Assembly (NCBI RefSeq): GCF_030704535.1
Contig: NC_081809.1
Span: forward strand, 1,096,001 to 1,160,000
Direction of reading: 5' to 3'
DNA length: 64,000 nt
From: Vitis vinifera
Taxonomy: Eukaryota > Streptophyta > Magnoliopsida > Vitales > Vitaceae
Below are positions 26,768 to 37,585 of this stretch, in pieces; within the stretch, counting starts at the first letter, position 1, and each line of letters opens with the position of its first letter. A model generated the notes under the pieces. That model was given only the letters and a program-made list of their open reading frames with translations. It did no database searches and was not told the DNA's origin. Both the position numbers and the translations under genes were made by a program.

Positions 26768-27739
26768 ATTCATTGATGTACGAGGAAATCAATTAGAAGG
26801 CGGATATTATAAAAATTGATTTCACATACATTTCCTTTTTCCCACCAGCGCCAAAATTGATTTCACATACATTTCCTTTCTCCCACCAGCGCCCCTTGAT
26901 CTCTTATGCTCCTTCGGTGGTCTTGAGGGTTTAGCTATTCCACTTGCTTCCAAACATTTCACCATTGTTTACTTTATATAATAATTTAATATATAAAACT
27001 AAACAAAAATGGGGAGGGTATGGGGTCACAATCTAATCTCACATCAAATTTGAAATTGATAAAGATAAAACATAAAGCAAATTTCTAACTCACCCAACCA
27101 AACAAATGACACAATTCAATCACATTAAGTAGTCATATAAGAAGTATTCCTTTCAAAATAGAGACACATCATAATGATCATGAAGTAGCTAGGTAGTTAT
27201 GCAAATTAATACAAATTGTTTCATCACTAATAAACATCAAAGCTTAGAAAGAATATCCGCACATCAACAATAATCAAATTGGATTTTGTAGGTTGCACAA
27301 TTCCATTCAACCTTGTTATATCGAAAACAATATGTCGTATGCTTTGAAATTAATTGTGATTCTATATGGATTTACAAGGTCGATCAAGAGATTGTTTCGT
27401 TGTAGAGGGTTCGTGCATACAATTTGATACTATTATTGGACTCATTTCTATCTTGGTTTACAAACTACATGTCATGAGTAATCGATGTTCAAATGAAACT
27501 AGAGTATGTTTGTTCATGCATTGGAAGCTTACAACAAACATCAATGTATTCATAAATATCTTGCTCCATCATTCGAATAAAATTGCACATGCATGATCAA
27601 AAGGAAATTCTAACATTTGCAGAGCTTTGCATGTGCATCTTCTTAGCCCTAAGTCAACATTAAGGTAAAATATTCAAATGAAAACCTTAACACTCATACC
27701 TAAATTAGGGTAGGCAACATAACTCTCAATCTTTACGAT
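26768..27739. other. AT-rich spacer with a short direct repeat
   Basis: A stretch containing TTGATTTCACATACATTTCC and a CCCACCAGCGCC tail occurs twice, at about 26816-26850 and 26853-26892, a local tandem duplication. The remainder is AT-rich with no gene supported. It may be the 3' part of the degraded Mutator-like element to the right. Confidence 0.4.
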
Positions 27740-28700
27740 CTTTATTAGTAATTTTCCTTTATTTTGGACCAATTTCTCCATTCAATTTCTTAATTTCATT
27801 TTTGTGCTTAAACAACATATTAAACCCTTGGTCCATATGCTTGATGAAAAAGGAGCACACCATGTGACGCCATTCAACTTGCACCCATGCATTAAAACTC
27901 ATTGTCAGAACCAATGTCATTTTATTCTATAACATACTTAGGAACTCAAACTTTGCCCAATGTTGGTGGTTGTTTTTCTCATCCCATTTTGTCAAGCTAG
28001 GATTAAAAATTCTTAAGTTGAATATTGCAGCATCACAATCACAATACAATCTTACATAAGTGATCGTATCAAACATTTTGAGGGCATTCTCCTTCCCTTT
28101 GTGTTTTTCTTAGTTAAAGCAGGAACTAAAACTCTCTTTCATATGCCTATGGCAATGGACATGATTCTCATCGTCAACCACCATTGAAATGCAACATAAT
28201 GGGCCTAGATGCCTATTAGAAATAATGACAACATCTCTATGACCAATAATATCATTCACTTTCAACAAATAGTATAGTCATTCTTCATGATTTTTAAGTT
28301 AAATAAAATAGGTTGTTACCTACATCATATGTTGAGGTAGATAATAACACACCTCTGTATGGCCCACTCATATGAGTATAACTAATTGTTAGAATGAGAT
28401 GACGATCTTTTTTAACACATCCACTTATTGAATAAGTCACAAATAGTCTCATGAAACTCTTATCAATTAAACGCACTCTGTCAATGTCCCTAAATTTGCT
28501 TCAATTAATCTGTCATAGCTATGACAAAAGCTTAAATGAATCTTTTAGCATACTAGATATTCTTTTTATTAACCTTTTCCTTGTAGTTCTATGATTGAGA
28601 ATATGTCAACTCCATTCCATATTGTTGCATGAAAGTTTTGCAAAATTGCCAAGGCAAATAATTTGGATTGCTCCTAAGTCCTAATAACGTCACCAATTAC
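27740..28700 (-). pseudogene. Decayed Mutator-like (MULE) transposase
   Basis: Read on the minus strand, scattered pieces in several frames recall a MULE transposase in the right order. Around 28400-28310 is HMSGPYRGVLLSTSTYD, like the VDGTHLKGxYxGxLL block. Around 28250-28120 is VVIISNRHLG followed by VHCHRHMK, like the ISDRxxG...HRxCxxH block. Around 27990-27850 are HWAKFEF and SFNAW, like the HWARxxF...SESFNAW block. Stops and frame breaks separate the pieces, so it cannot be translated. The first catalytic Asp region is not intact. Terminal inverted repeats were not found. The boundaries are approximate. Confidence 0.6.
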
Positions 28701-30965
28701 AAGTATTGCTCAACCAATCTTAACCATTTGACATAGGCAACTTCATCTATAGAATTATTATGTTCCTTATGAAATACATGTATTTGAATCGCTTACAATC
28801 TTGAGCATTGTACACAGAGTAACTTTCTATGGGTAACCTTATATAACATAACATACACTAATCCACTCCCTAGTATTGTTGATGTATTTGTATCAAAATT
28901 GGTTTACCATTAATATCAAGTATATTACATCCCTTTGCTTGTTTGCCCATTACCTAATATCATTGAATCAAATCTTGTTGATTGTAGTGGACCAACATTC
29001 GACTTAACACATCTTTTGGAAAATTCGATCAATTGAATTGCATTCTCCTCATGTATCCCATTTCCTATGACTAAGGCAAATGTTGATCCAACAACTAGTT
29101 CAAAAACCTTGCAACATACATAACATGTCACCATAGTTTCTTCTTTGTTTTTAGGTTCAACATAATTAAATAAAGTAAGGAACTAAGAACTTACTATTTT
29201 TTATCTAGTCAACTATTTTCATGGTGGGGTGATATATAAATTTATGCAAATACATCACTATATTGACACAAGTTTAAAAATAATTTGATAGCACGTAAGT
29301 AGCAAAGAGGCAAATGGATCAAATTTCAAAGTATATTGAATTACTATTCACTTGCATTCAAATTCATTTTCTAATAGACTTTGATTACAAAGTCCTCTAA
29401 TAATACACTTTTGTTTACCGATACACCATCACACTAACCTCTTTTATAATCCACACTACCATCCACCTCCTTCTTCGTCAGTCCATCCTTGAAATGGATG
29501 TAGTAATAAATCTCACTTTCTTCCCCATATACAAAAATTACAACAATTTTTCCTTATTTTCACAACTTATAATAGTTATCATCATTTCAACCAAATTAGT
29601 GACTGTTAAGGATAAAAGTATCAGAAATCATCAAAATATTGATAATTTGATTTTATGGAAATTTTTGGAAATATCGGACAAAATTTTGGAAAAAAAAATA
29701 TTGAGAAAAAGAAGTTAATCAAAACATATAAAAATACTGGAAAAAACTCCCAAAAAAAAAGAAAAACATGACAAAACAAATAATAAAAATACATTAGAGT
29801 TATTTTTTTGAAAAAAAAACAATACATCTATGATAAATTTTGTGAAAGTATGTATTAACATAATATGTCCTAATAAAAAATATGAATTTTGAAAGTACAT
29901 ATCCAATGTTAACATAAAGTTAAATTTTTTAAAACTAGTTTTTAAAGAAAATAATATATGCATAAAAAATTATTAGCATTAATCAAGTATAAATTGATAT
30001 TAATGTCAAACATTAATATAAATAAAAAATTTATTTCATTAAAAATATGTTATATTTTAGTATTTAAAATTAAAACATAATTTATTTATTCAATAGCTGA
30101 AATTTTACCACAAAATATCTATATTAAAAAATCTAACTTAAAATTATTCAAATTTCTATTACTCAATCTATATTTATTTATTTTTCTATTAAAATTGGTA
30201 AGAAATGTGACTCCACTTTCCTAATCAATCCGAAAATCCTAAATGAATGGATAAGGAAACACAAACCCTAAAATTACATAAACAAACCATTCTTCAAAAC
30301 TACTTTAAATAAGTTTAATCACTCGAAATTCGAAAAAAAAAAAGAGGAAGAGGAAAATGGAAATCCGTAACAATGCATTTAATGGAAAAGATTCCAAATT
30401 GTAAACCCCTAGTCGAACATTTGAGCATTCATCACCAACATTAAGGAATGATATCCAATTTCCAGAAATTAGACATCAAGACAAATAACAACACTTTGAG
30501 GTAATGACTTACATAAAAGGTGGGAATTACAACCAGAATCTTAACGTTGGTGATTCTTCCTCGTCATCTTGCCTTTTCTAATCTTCACCACAGACAATCA
30601 AGATTAATGGCCGAGCGAAAAAAGCTAGGCTTGGACATAGGGATTGAGAGGAGGGGGTTATTTTATTCTCTTTTTATTTTATTTTATTTAAATAATAATA
30701 ATAACTGGGCTGTTTCGGAGAGAAGTTGGGTTACCATATGCTCAGAATTTCCAAAATAGGGGCCCTTTTCCCCGAAGTTTAAGTTGGACTAATGTGATAA
30801 GTATGTGGGACTGGGCTTATCGTCTGACAAAATACGGGCTTGGGCCTCTTTACTTTCGTAGATAAAATTAAATTAAATTTTTGTCCACGTAATTTACTAA
30901 AAATGGTAACAAAATACATCAAATATCAGATCAAACGTACGAAAAAGGAAGACGTGGCCTGTGGT
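28701..30965. other. Spacer; possible flank of the MULE fossil
   Basis: About 28701-29150 may be the N-terminal part of the degraded Mutator-like element. A minus-strand frame of 69 codons is open at 28925-29134 but shows no domain. About 29500-30200 is very AT-rich. About 30300-30965 is of mixed composition with no recognised gene. Confidence 0.4.
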
Positions 30966-31165
30966 TGTAGCATTTGGAGACACCCCCACACTCCCCGTTC
31001 TCAGCGGTGGTACAAGCAGTTAGCGCACGGAGGGCAGAGGAGGCTCCACCACCCAACATCATAGCATTTGGAGACACCCCCCACTCCCCCCCACGCAGCT
31101 GTGGTAGAAGAAGTTAGCACACGGAGGCAGACTGCAGAGGAGGCTCCACCACCCAACATCATGGC
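30966..31165. repeat. Tandem duplication of about 95-100 bp, two copies
   Basis: Copy 1 starts at about 30967 with TAGCATTTGGAGACACCCCC and copy 2 at about 31061 with the same sequence. Both end in AGGAGGCTCCACCACCCAAC. Small indels separate the copies. The unit is GC-richer than its surroundings. It lies some 300-500 bp upstream of the DUF7787-like gene. Confidence 0.8.
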
Positions 31166-31484
31166 GTTTGCGGTACAAGTGGGGTTACGACTTGTTATAC
31201 CCTTCACTCCCCCATATTTTTCCAAAAATTTTTGTATTATTATTGGATGATCCCCACCAAATCATTCTTTTTTGGAGATGATGTGCCACCGTTTCATTGG
31301 TTGCTTGCTTACCATGCCTTTGAAGTGGGTCCCGAAAGGGGTAATTTGGTCATTTCGTAAAGACGGGAAAATACTTGGAGCCGGATTGAGGATTGGGAGT
31401 TGGGTAGAGCTACAGTGTTTACTGGAGCGAAAATTTTGAGGATAGTACACTCTGCACAGTGGATCTGAGGGTGTGAAAGTGAAA

Positions 31485-32355
31485 ATGCGGAAGAAGACGG
31501 GGGCGAAGATTCAGCTTCATGACTATGAAGTTTTCCTCGAGAATCCTTACCGATTAGACTGCACTAACGACCATCTTAACCAGGTCTCTGTTTCTTTTTC
31601 CCTCCATCCTCTTCTTGGTGGCGCGTTTGGTTCCTGAGAAAAAAAATGAACACGTGAAAATAAAATATACTATTTGGATATTATATTGAAATTGAATGAG
31701 GCCAAAATTTTTGTATTTGGAATACAGTTGAGTATGGATTTTGTGATGAGAAATGCTTTTCCTCTCTTCTTTCTCTGGATCCAAACAGACCGGAAGATTG
31801 TTTTCCTAATCAGTGTTACTTTTTCATCTCGATATGAAGCTTTTCAAGCAGATGTCCTCCATGTGTGGAGATTGTTTAATATTTTATTTAAATTTTACTG
31901 AACATTATTTTTCGTTTATGAAGATTATCCAAATGCACGGATTCATCAAACTACACAAGCGTCGCAAGGTAAGACTCGAGCGCTCTAAGCTTCGCTTAAT
32001 CGCTTTCATGTTTCTTTTTCCTTTTATTATTTTGAGAAAATCTCTTTGGTCACAGGAGGAACTTTTGGAAGCATTGAGCACCATAGATCTGATGCATCCA
32101 CCAAGATCCACTCTCAACGAGGGATCATCGCCGTACGATTCGTCCCTCACCATCGATGAAGTGAACAAAGACCTGGAAGCTCTCGAATGGCAGGAGTGCC
32201 CCGTTCAATCCCTCCAAACCCTCGGTCCATCCATACCGACCATCGACGCCGCCGGAAATGACGTGTCCCCGGCCTTCAAGATCACCGCAAAAAAGCCAAG
32301 AACGAAGAGAAGAAAGACGAGGCGCATAAGCGATCTGAGCCGTCGATTTGCGTGA
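31485..32355 (+). CDS. Small basic plant protein, DUF7787-like, 3 exons
   Basis: Exons 31485-31583, 31924-31968 and 32056-32355 (444 nt, 147 aa), all in phase 0 with GT-AG junctions. The N-terminus MRKKTGAKIQLHDYEVFLEN leads into a compact alpha-type region (NQIIQMHGFIKLHKRRK), then LLEALSTIDLMHPPRSTL and WQECPVQSLQTL. The C-terminal 30 residues are very basic (KKPRTKRRKTRR), a likely nuclear localisation signal. The pattern resembles plant proteins carrying DUF7787, as recalled; no biochemical role is known to me. The start was chosen as the first ATG in the frame. Intron 1 may hold a small repeat whose ends read GCGTTTGGTTCC and GGATCCAAACAG. Confidence 0.75.
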
Positions 32356-33571
32356 GGGTGATCGAATTTGGATGATTGAATCTCATCCGTTGATGAGAAA
32401 GGGAGTGTGTCTTTTAGTGTTTTTGTCGTGTGCGCCAGCTCTGTACAAGGAGAGTGGGCAGCTTTTTGGTAGGGGGGAGCGCACATCTCATGCCGCATCG
32501 AACGGTGGCAGTGAGATACTCTATGATTATGTAGAGCAGAGGTGGGGCACAGGGGGACGTGGATCCTCTCCATTAGTTTTCTGTCCATATTTGTATATTG
32601 AGTCAAAGGGCTTTGGATTTACTACCCACCTTGACAATACCTTTCACTGCAATAGTAGGCCATCTTCTAGACCCTGTGCAAAAAGTTCATAGCACCCAAA
32701 CAAATAAATACAATTACTTGTAAGCTTTTTATTTGGAACTATTGGGATATATTTATATATTATTCTTTACCTGTGGAAGCTAGTAAAAAGAGGGAATATG
32801 ATTAAAACTAACAAAATATCTAGGAATCCATATCCTTTATATTCCTCAAAATCAATAGTGTGTTTCGAAAATTTCTATTTAAAGTATTTTTATAGTAAAG
32901 CCTCCCTCCTAGGATCATTTAAAAATATTATAAATAATTTTTATAATTTTTAAAAATATTTTTAAATTTTATCAAAACACCTTTTATAATAAAAACATTT
33001 TTTAAAAATACTTTCAAAGATGCTTAGAGTTATGGGAACATCATCGAAGGTTAAAGACTCTAATTAAACTAAGAATGCGTTTGAGAGTGATTTTAAAAAA
33101 TATTTATAATAATTCTAACATTTAAATGATAAAAATTTTGAAATATTAAAAGTTATCAATTTATAAAATTATTACCAAACGGATTCTAAAGTTCATACAA
33201 ATAACTCGTTATGATGTTGATAATAAAATTAAATTTTCAAATACTTGCTCTAATTCTTTTGGTGATGTTGATGGTAAATTTTTATTTTTAATTTTTTGAA
33301 CTTCAAATAAATTAAAATGTTTTACTCGTTTATGAAATCACAAAATGAGGTTTTTAAAGATGAAAGATTTACATTTTTGCGTCACTAAGAAAAACCAAGT
33401 GAATAATAATTTTAAAAAGAAAAATAATAATATTATTATTATTATTATTATTTTTTGGGGCTAGAAAGTCCCTTTTGAACTTTAGAAAGCCCAATGGTAA
33501 TACTACTATTATGCATACTAAGCCGTTGAGGTATGCCAATGACACTTTTTTAAAGAAAGTGGCAAGAAGGC
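32356..33571. other. Spacer with 3' UTR, MITE and ATT microsatellite
   Basis: The first few hundred bases are probably the 3' untranslated region of the preceding gene. The remainder is AT-rich. An (ATT)n microsatellite lies at about 33428-33452. The small TIR element at 33073-33186 is listed separately. No gene is supported. Confidence 0.45.
33073..33186. mobile_element. Small 114-bp MITE
   Basis: The left end GAATGCGTTTG pairs with the right end CAAACGGATTC as an inverted repeat with one mismatch. A TAA target duplication lies on each side (33070-33072, 33187-33189). It is AT-rich and noncoding. Confidence 0.6.
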
Positions 33572-33965
33572 TATAACGATCCGCACCTAACCATGTAGAT
33601 ATTGTCCGCTTTGGGCAAAGTGGCAAAAAGGCTATCATGTAGATATTGTCCGTTTTGGGCCCAAGAAAACCCTCACGACTTTAAAACGCGTCTAATCTCT
33701 ACATATGGGACATTATAAATGTCGTCTCATAGGATTGCAAGACCAAACAGACAAACACCCGTTATGGAGCCAAACAAACCCCCACATCGAGGTCGGGGAT
33801 CGGCTCTGATATCATTTGTAACGACTCGCACCCAACCATGTAGATATTGTCCACTTTGGGCCCAAGAGAGCCCTCACGGCTTTAAAACACGTCTATTTGG
33901 TTAAGAGGAGTCTCTACATATATAGCGCTAGGAACTTGCTCCCCTATCCGACGTGGGACATCACA
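33572..33965 (-). mobile_element. Complete TRIM retroelement, minus strand
   Basis: This is the same family as the element at 26.2 kb, in the opposite orientation. The right LTR (5' LTR in element sense) is 33817-33965, 149 bp, from TGTAACGACTCG to GGGACATCACA. The left LTR is 33572-33717 and starts TATAACGATCC. The inverted primer site, CTCTGATATCA, is at 33804-33814 beside the right LTR. A 5-bp target duplication AAGGC flanks it (33567-33571, 33966-33970). The left LTR contains a duplicated ATGTAGATATTGTCCG block, together with a copy of the flanking AAAGTGGCAA-AAGGCTAT sequence, so a small tandem duplication followed insertion. It has no coding capacity. Confidence 0.87.
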
Positions 33966-35906
33966 AAGGCGAAGAAAATTTCTGCAGTATTTTAGGTTTG
34001 GGAAGAAAAGTGTTTCTTAATCTTGCATGGATAAAGCATTCTTATGAGAAATCTGATTAATGCAGACACATTCTCTTCTTCAAATTTCCGAAGCCACTAA
34101 CCCTATTTTAAAGAAGTGCATGTAGTGCAGAGCAACCTTTGGTCAGCTCCATTTGGTTCAGAGATCTTGAGAGGAAACCAAGAAAATCACATGGAAAGAT
34201 ACCATTCTTTCCGAGAATTAAATGGGCAACGATTTTTCATGTTTTTCAACCGAACATAAATTAAAAGCCCCAATTGATCATTTCCCAGTTGAAACATAGC
34301 CCTAAATAATTTTACAGAAGTTTCCCAGTCTTCAAGGAACTGGTTTTTTTTTTTTTTTCTCTTTTGATGGAGAAAAATGGAGCACCGAAACAATAATTTG
34401 TGGGAGCAGCAGCAGAAGAACTTTGGACAGTTGATTCAAGCATTTGTAGTTTCCGAAAAAATCGAAAAGAGAAAAAGAAAAAAGAAAAAAGAAAAAAGAA
34501 AATCCAACAATCTGGAGTGTCCCATAATGCACCGTAATCCAAATCTTTGGCACTCAGATACTAACAGCGTTGAAAGGGGCGGCACAAGGCGGATGTTTGC
34601 GGTTAGGGTTGAAGGACAAAAAAAACAATTATAAAGCAGAAGACTACTTTCTCAGGAACAGCTAGGATGTGATTGAAAACTCAAATCAACTCCAACTAAG
34701 AATACCTGAATGATTGATATATATTCCAATTCCTGAACAACCCTCTCCACATCCTCATCCCTCTCTCTCTCTAACTTTGGACTCAGTTCACTACCAGTAG
34801 TAGTGGTTGCCACACATATCAATGAAACTGGTATCAGAGAATAAAATAAAAATAAACAACAAATACAAATGATCAAATGAATGAATGATTCAATCCCCAT
34901 GGTACTGCTGCACCAATCTTGGCCGACATAGTTGCTTTCAACATCTTTCCAAGTCTTGATTCTTTTTTCTGCCTCAAAAGCGAATCCGGCAGAACGATTT
35001 CCATGTGAATCCAATGCTCCTAATCACATTTGATGTATCCTTATCTGCAGCCATTGTTTTTGTTTCTTGGGTGATCATTCAATAATCAAATCATAAAGTA
35101 TCATCATCATGCTTTTGTTCTTCAAAGTATTTAGGCATTTTGCTTCATTTAAATCATCGGATGAAACCAGGCAAAGACTGAAAATTATGGAAAAAAAATT
35201 GTAATATGAATTGGGACATTTGTAAGGCCATGGACTAATATATATATACACACACACTTCATGTCTCATTTACACTTTGTTCACAAAAAGACAATTCAAG
35301 GCATGTGGACATGGTTTTATAAGAGGAAAACACCAAGAGAGGTGTAATTGGGTTAGAAAAAAGTCGCTTCGATCGATTTTATCATGTGATATGAAAATTC
35401 GAGAAGATTAAGATCGGTTGGAGGGCCCAAGAAAGAGTCTATGTCATGGATAAGATATGCAAAATGATTATACAAGTTTACTGAATATCACTTCCAAGAC
35501 AACAATGGTTGTTCCATTCACCTCAATTAAGTATATATATAAAAAACAAAAATACTTTTAAAGAGTAAATTCCAAGCTTTCACTCAAAGAGAAGAGTAAA
35601 GAAAACTGACCTGAAACAAAGTTTACCATGAATGATACAGTGGGGTGGAATATGATTACTTGGGGTTCAAAAAGAGGAAGCAAACAAAAGAAAGACATTG
35701 AGAATTCAGAAGTAGAATTTTTTTTTAAAAAGAAAAAAGAAAAAAAGAAGAAAAAAAATAGCTAGTACGTATATATAGGATCACTGATTGGAGGTTGGGT
35801 ATGGCAGCTAGCTCATTCAAGAAAGATTCAGTCCTCAAACATTAGCTTCCCTCCTCAGATCCGGTAACCAATATCTCCTGTTTCTTTAGAGGAAAAGAAA
35901 AGAAAA
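33966..35906. other. Spacer upstream of the HLS1-like gene
   Basis: Contains an A/G-rich tract at 34460-34502, a short (CT)n run at 34763-34774, a (TA)(CA) run at 35238-35257 and a purine-rich tract at 35720-35758. A possible small minus-strand frame is listed separately. About 35765-35906 should hold the promoter and leader of the acetyltransferase; TATATATAGG at 35770-35779 could be its TATA box. Confidence 0.45.
34652..34900 (-). CDS. Possible small secreted or membrane peptide (doubtful)
   Basis: A minus-strand ATG at 34900 opens 82 codons. The start has a strongly hydrophobic stretch (SFIHLIICICCLFLFYSLIP) like a signal peptide or anchor. It is followed by an acidic-basic segment with KLERERDEDVERVVQELEYI. 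A TATATATATA run lies about 340 bp upstream on that strand. A GT donor-like site after residue 65 allows a spliced alternative. No family is recognised and a chance frame is quite possible. Confidence 0.2.
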   Translation of the reverse strand: MGIESFIHLIICICCLFLFYSLIPVSLICVATTTTGSELSPKLERERDEDVERVVQELEYISIIQVFLVGVDLSFQSHPSCS

Positions 35907-37585
35907 ATGGTTGACAACATTCATGAGAACAAGGTCCTAATAAGGGAATTCAATGAAGAAACAGACATTGAAGCAGTGGAGAAGCTTGAGAAGAACTGTG
36001 AGATAGGGTATAAAAAGGGGATCTCCATATTTACTAGCATGATGGGTGACCCTTTATGTAGAATTAGGCTCTACCCTGTTCATGTTATGCTGGTAGGTGA
36101 GGGCTATACATACATATATTCCATATTATATTAACTCATTTCTCTTGCTTCCAATAAATTTTAATCACATTCCCACCCTTTGTCCCAATCTCCATGACCA
36201 ACTGTAGCCCTAACATACTGCAGATTGCTCATATATATGCTTGAAAATGGCCTACAGGTTGCTCAGCTGCTCGAAAATGGGGAGCTTGTCGGTGCAGTTC
36301 GAGGATGTATCAAGCGTGTGGGGACTGGTTTTGGGGGAACAGATGTGACGATGGGATGCATCCTGGGCCTTCGAGTCTCTCCTAGGCACAGGTACACTTT
36401 TCTTTAATTTGATCCTCCTCTCATTCACACAAATTTCCTCTACTCCTACTCCTCAACAGTATAAGAAACTAGTGATGAAGATGATCATGGGGTATGCATC
36501 TCTTCCAAAACTAAAATCATAGGCCAAATTTTAAAGAAGAATGGTGGGATAGAGGGTTGTTGCATACCTTGTATACATCCATCAAACCCTTCTAAAACCT
36601 AGCTATATATCACACAATTATGTATATATAGTAGTTAAGGATATTGATGTTGGGATTGAGTTAAAGTTTATGTATCTTATCTGGTAAATGTAGGAGGATG
36701 GGCATTGGATTAGGGCTTGTTAAATCAGCAGAGGAATGGATAGAGAGAAATGGAGCACAGTATGCTTTCCTAGCAACCGAGGAGAACAATGTGGCCTCCA
36801 CCAATCTCTTCACTCTCAAATGCAACTATGTAAAGTTTAGCTCATTAGTCATATATGTTCAACCAGTTAATGATCACCTTGCTGAGGAAGTAGATATTCC
36901 CAGAGACATAAAAATCGAGAAGTTGCATATCGAGCAGGCCATTTTCCTCTACAAGAACAGCTTGAAACAAAGAGAGATATACCCAACAGATATTGAGGCC
37001 ATCTTGAAGGAGAAGCTGAGTATGGGCACCTGGGTGTGTTTCTTCAGAGAGGAAGGATGGGTAGGTTTGCAGAAGAAAGAAGAAAAAGAAGGGGAAATCA
37101 TGGGTACAGCTCCAAGCTCTTGGGCAATCTTCAGCATATGGAATACCTCTGAGGCATACAAGCTTCAAATAAGGAGGTCAAATCTATTGAAAATATTCCA
37201 TGCAAGTGTGAGCCATGCAATGGAGAGAATCCTGCCATGCCTGAAACTGCCATTCATGAGTATGAGTACTGAGTCCCATAAAAAACCCTTTGGGTTTCTG
37301 TTCCTGTATGGGATTCATGGAGAAGGAGAGAGGGTTGGGGAGCTGATGAAAGGAGTATGGAGGTTTGCGTCAAGAATGGCTGAGAATGTGAAGGACTGCA
37401 GTGTGATGATGACTGAGCTAGGAGGGTCTGATCCTCTCAGAGCCCATGTTCCTCAGGGCTCCTCCATGTCATGCATCAATGATCTCTGGTACTTAAAGAG
37501 GCTGAACGCCCCCGTGAGTGATGAGGATGAATTGACAGCGATGAGACCTGTGGGGAATGTGTTTGTTGATCCAAGAGATTTTTAG
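35907..37585 (+). CDS. HOOKLESS1-like GNAT N-acetyltransferase, 3 exons
   Basis: Exons 35907-36092, 36258-36391 and 36694-37585; 1212 nt, 403 aa, GT-AG. The N-terminus (VLIREFNEETDIEAVEKLEK) begins a GNAT fold. The acetyl-CoA binding motif A is LRVSPRHRRMGIGLGLVKSA (about residues 100-118, R/Q-x-x-G-x-G type), crossing the exon 2/3 junction, followed by ATEENNVAS, typical of GNAT motif B. The long C-terminal half is the plant HLS1 family extension. The length matches HLS1-like proteins (about 400 aa). HLS1 in Arabidopsis controls apical hook bending and is linked to histone acetylation; this gene's own substrate cannot be told from sequence. It is convergent with HCF107. Confidence 0.93.

Noticed and set aside
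32205-32606. 133-codon minus-strand frame opposite the DUF7787-like gene
   Set aside because: It is antisense to a well-supported exon and shows no domain.
34652-35014. A longer 120-codon version of the small minus-strand frame
   Set aside because: It begins at TTG, not ATG. Only the inner ATG at 34900 is a plausible start, and that shorter frame is kept with low confidence.
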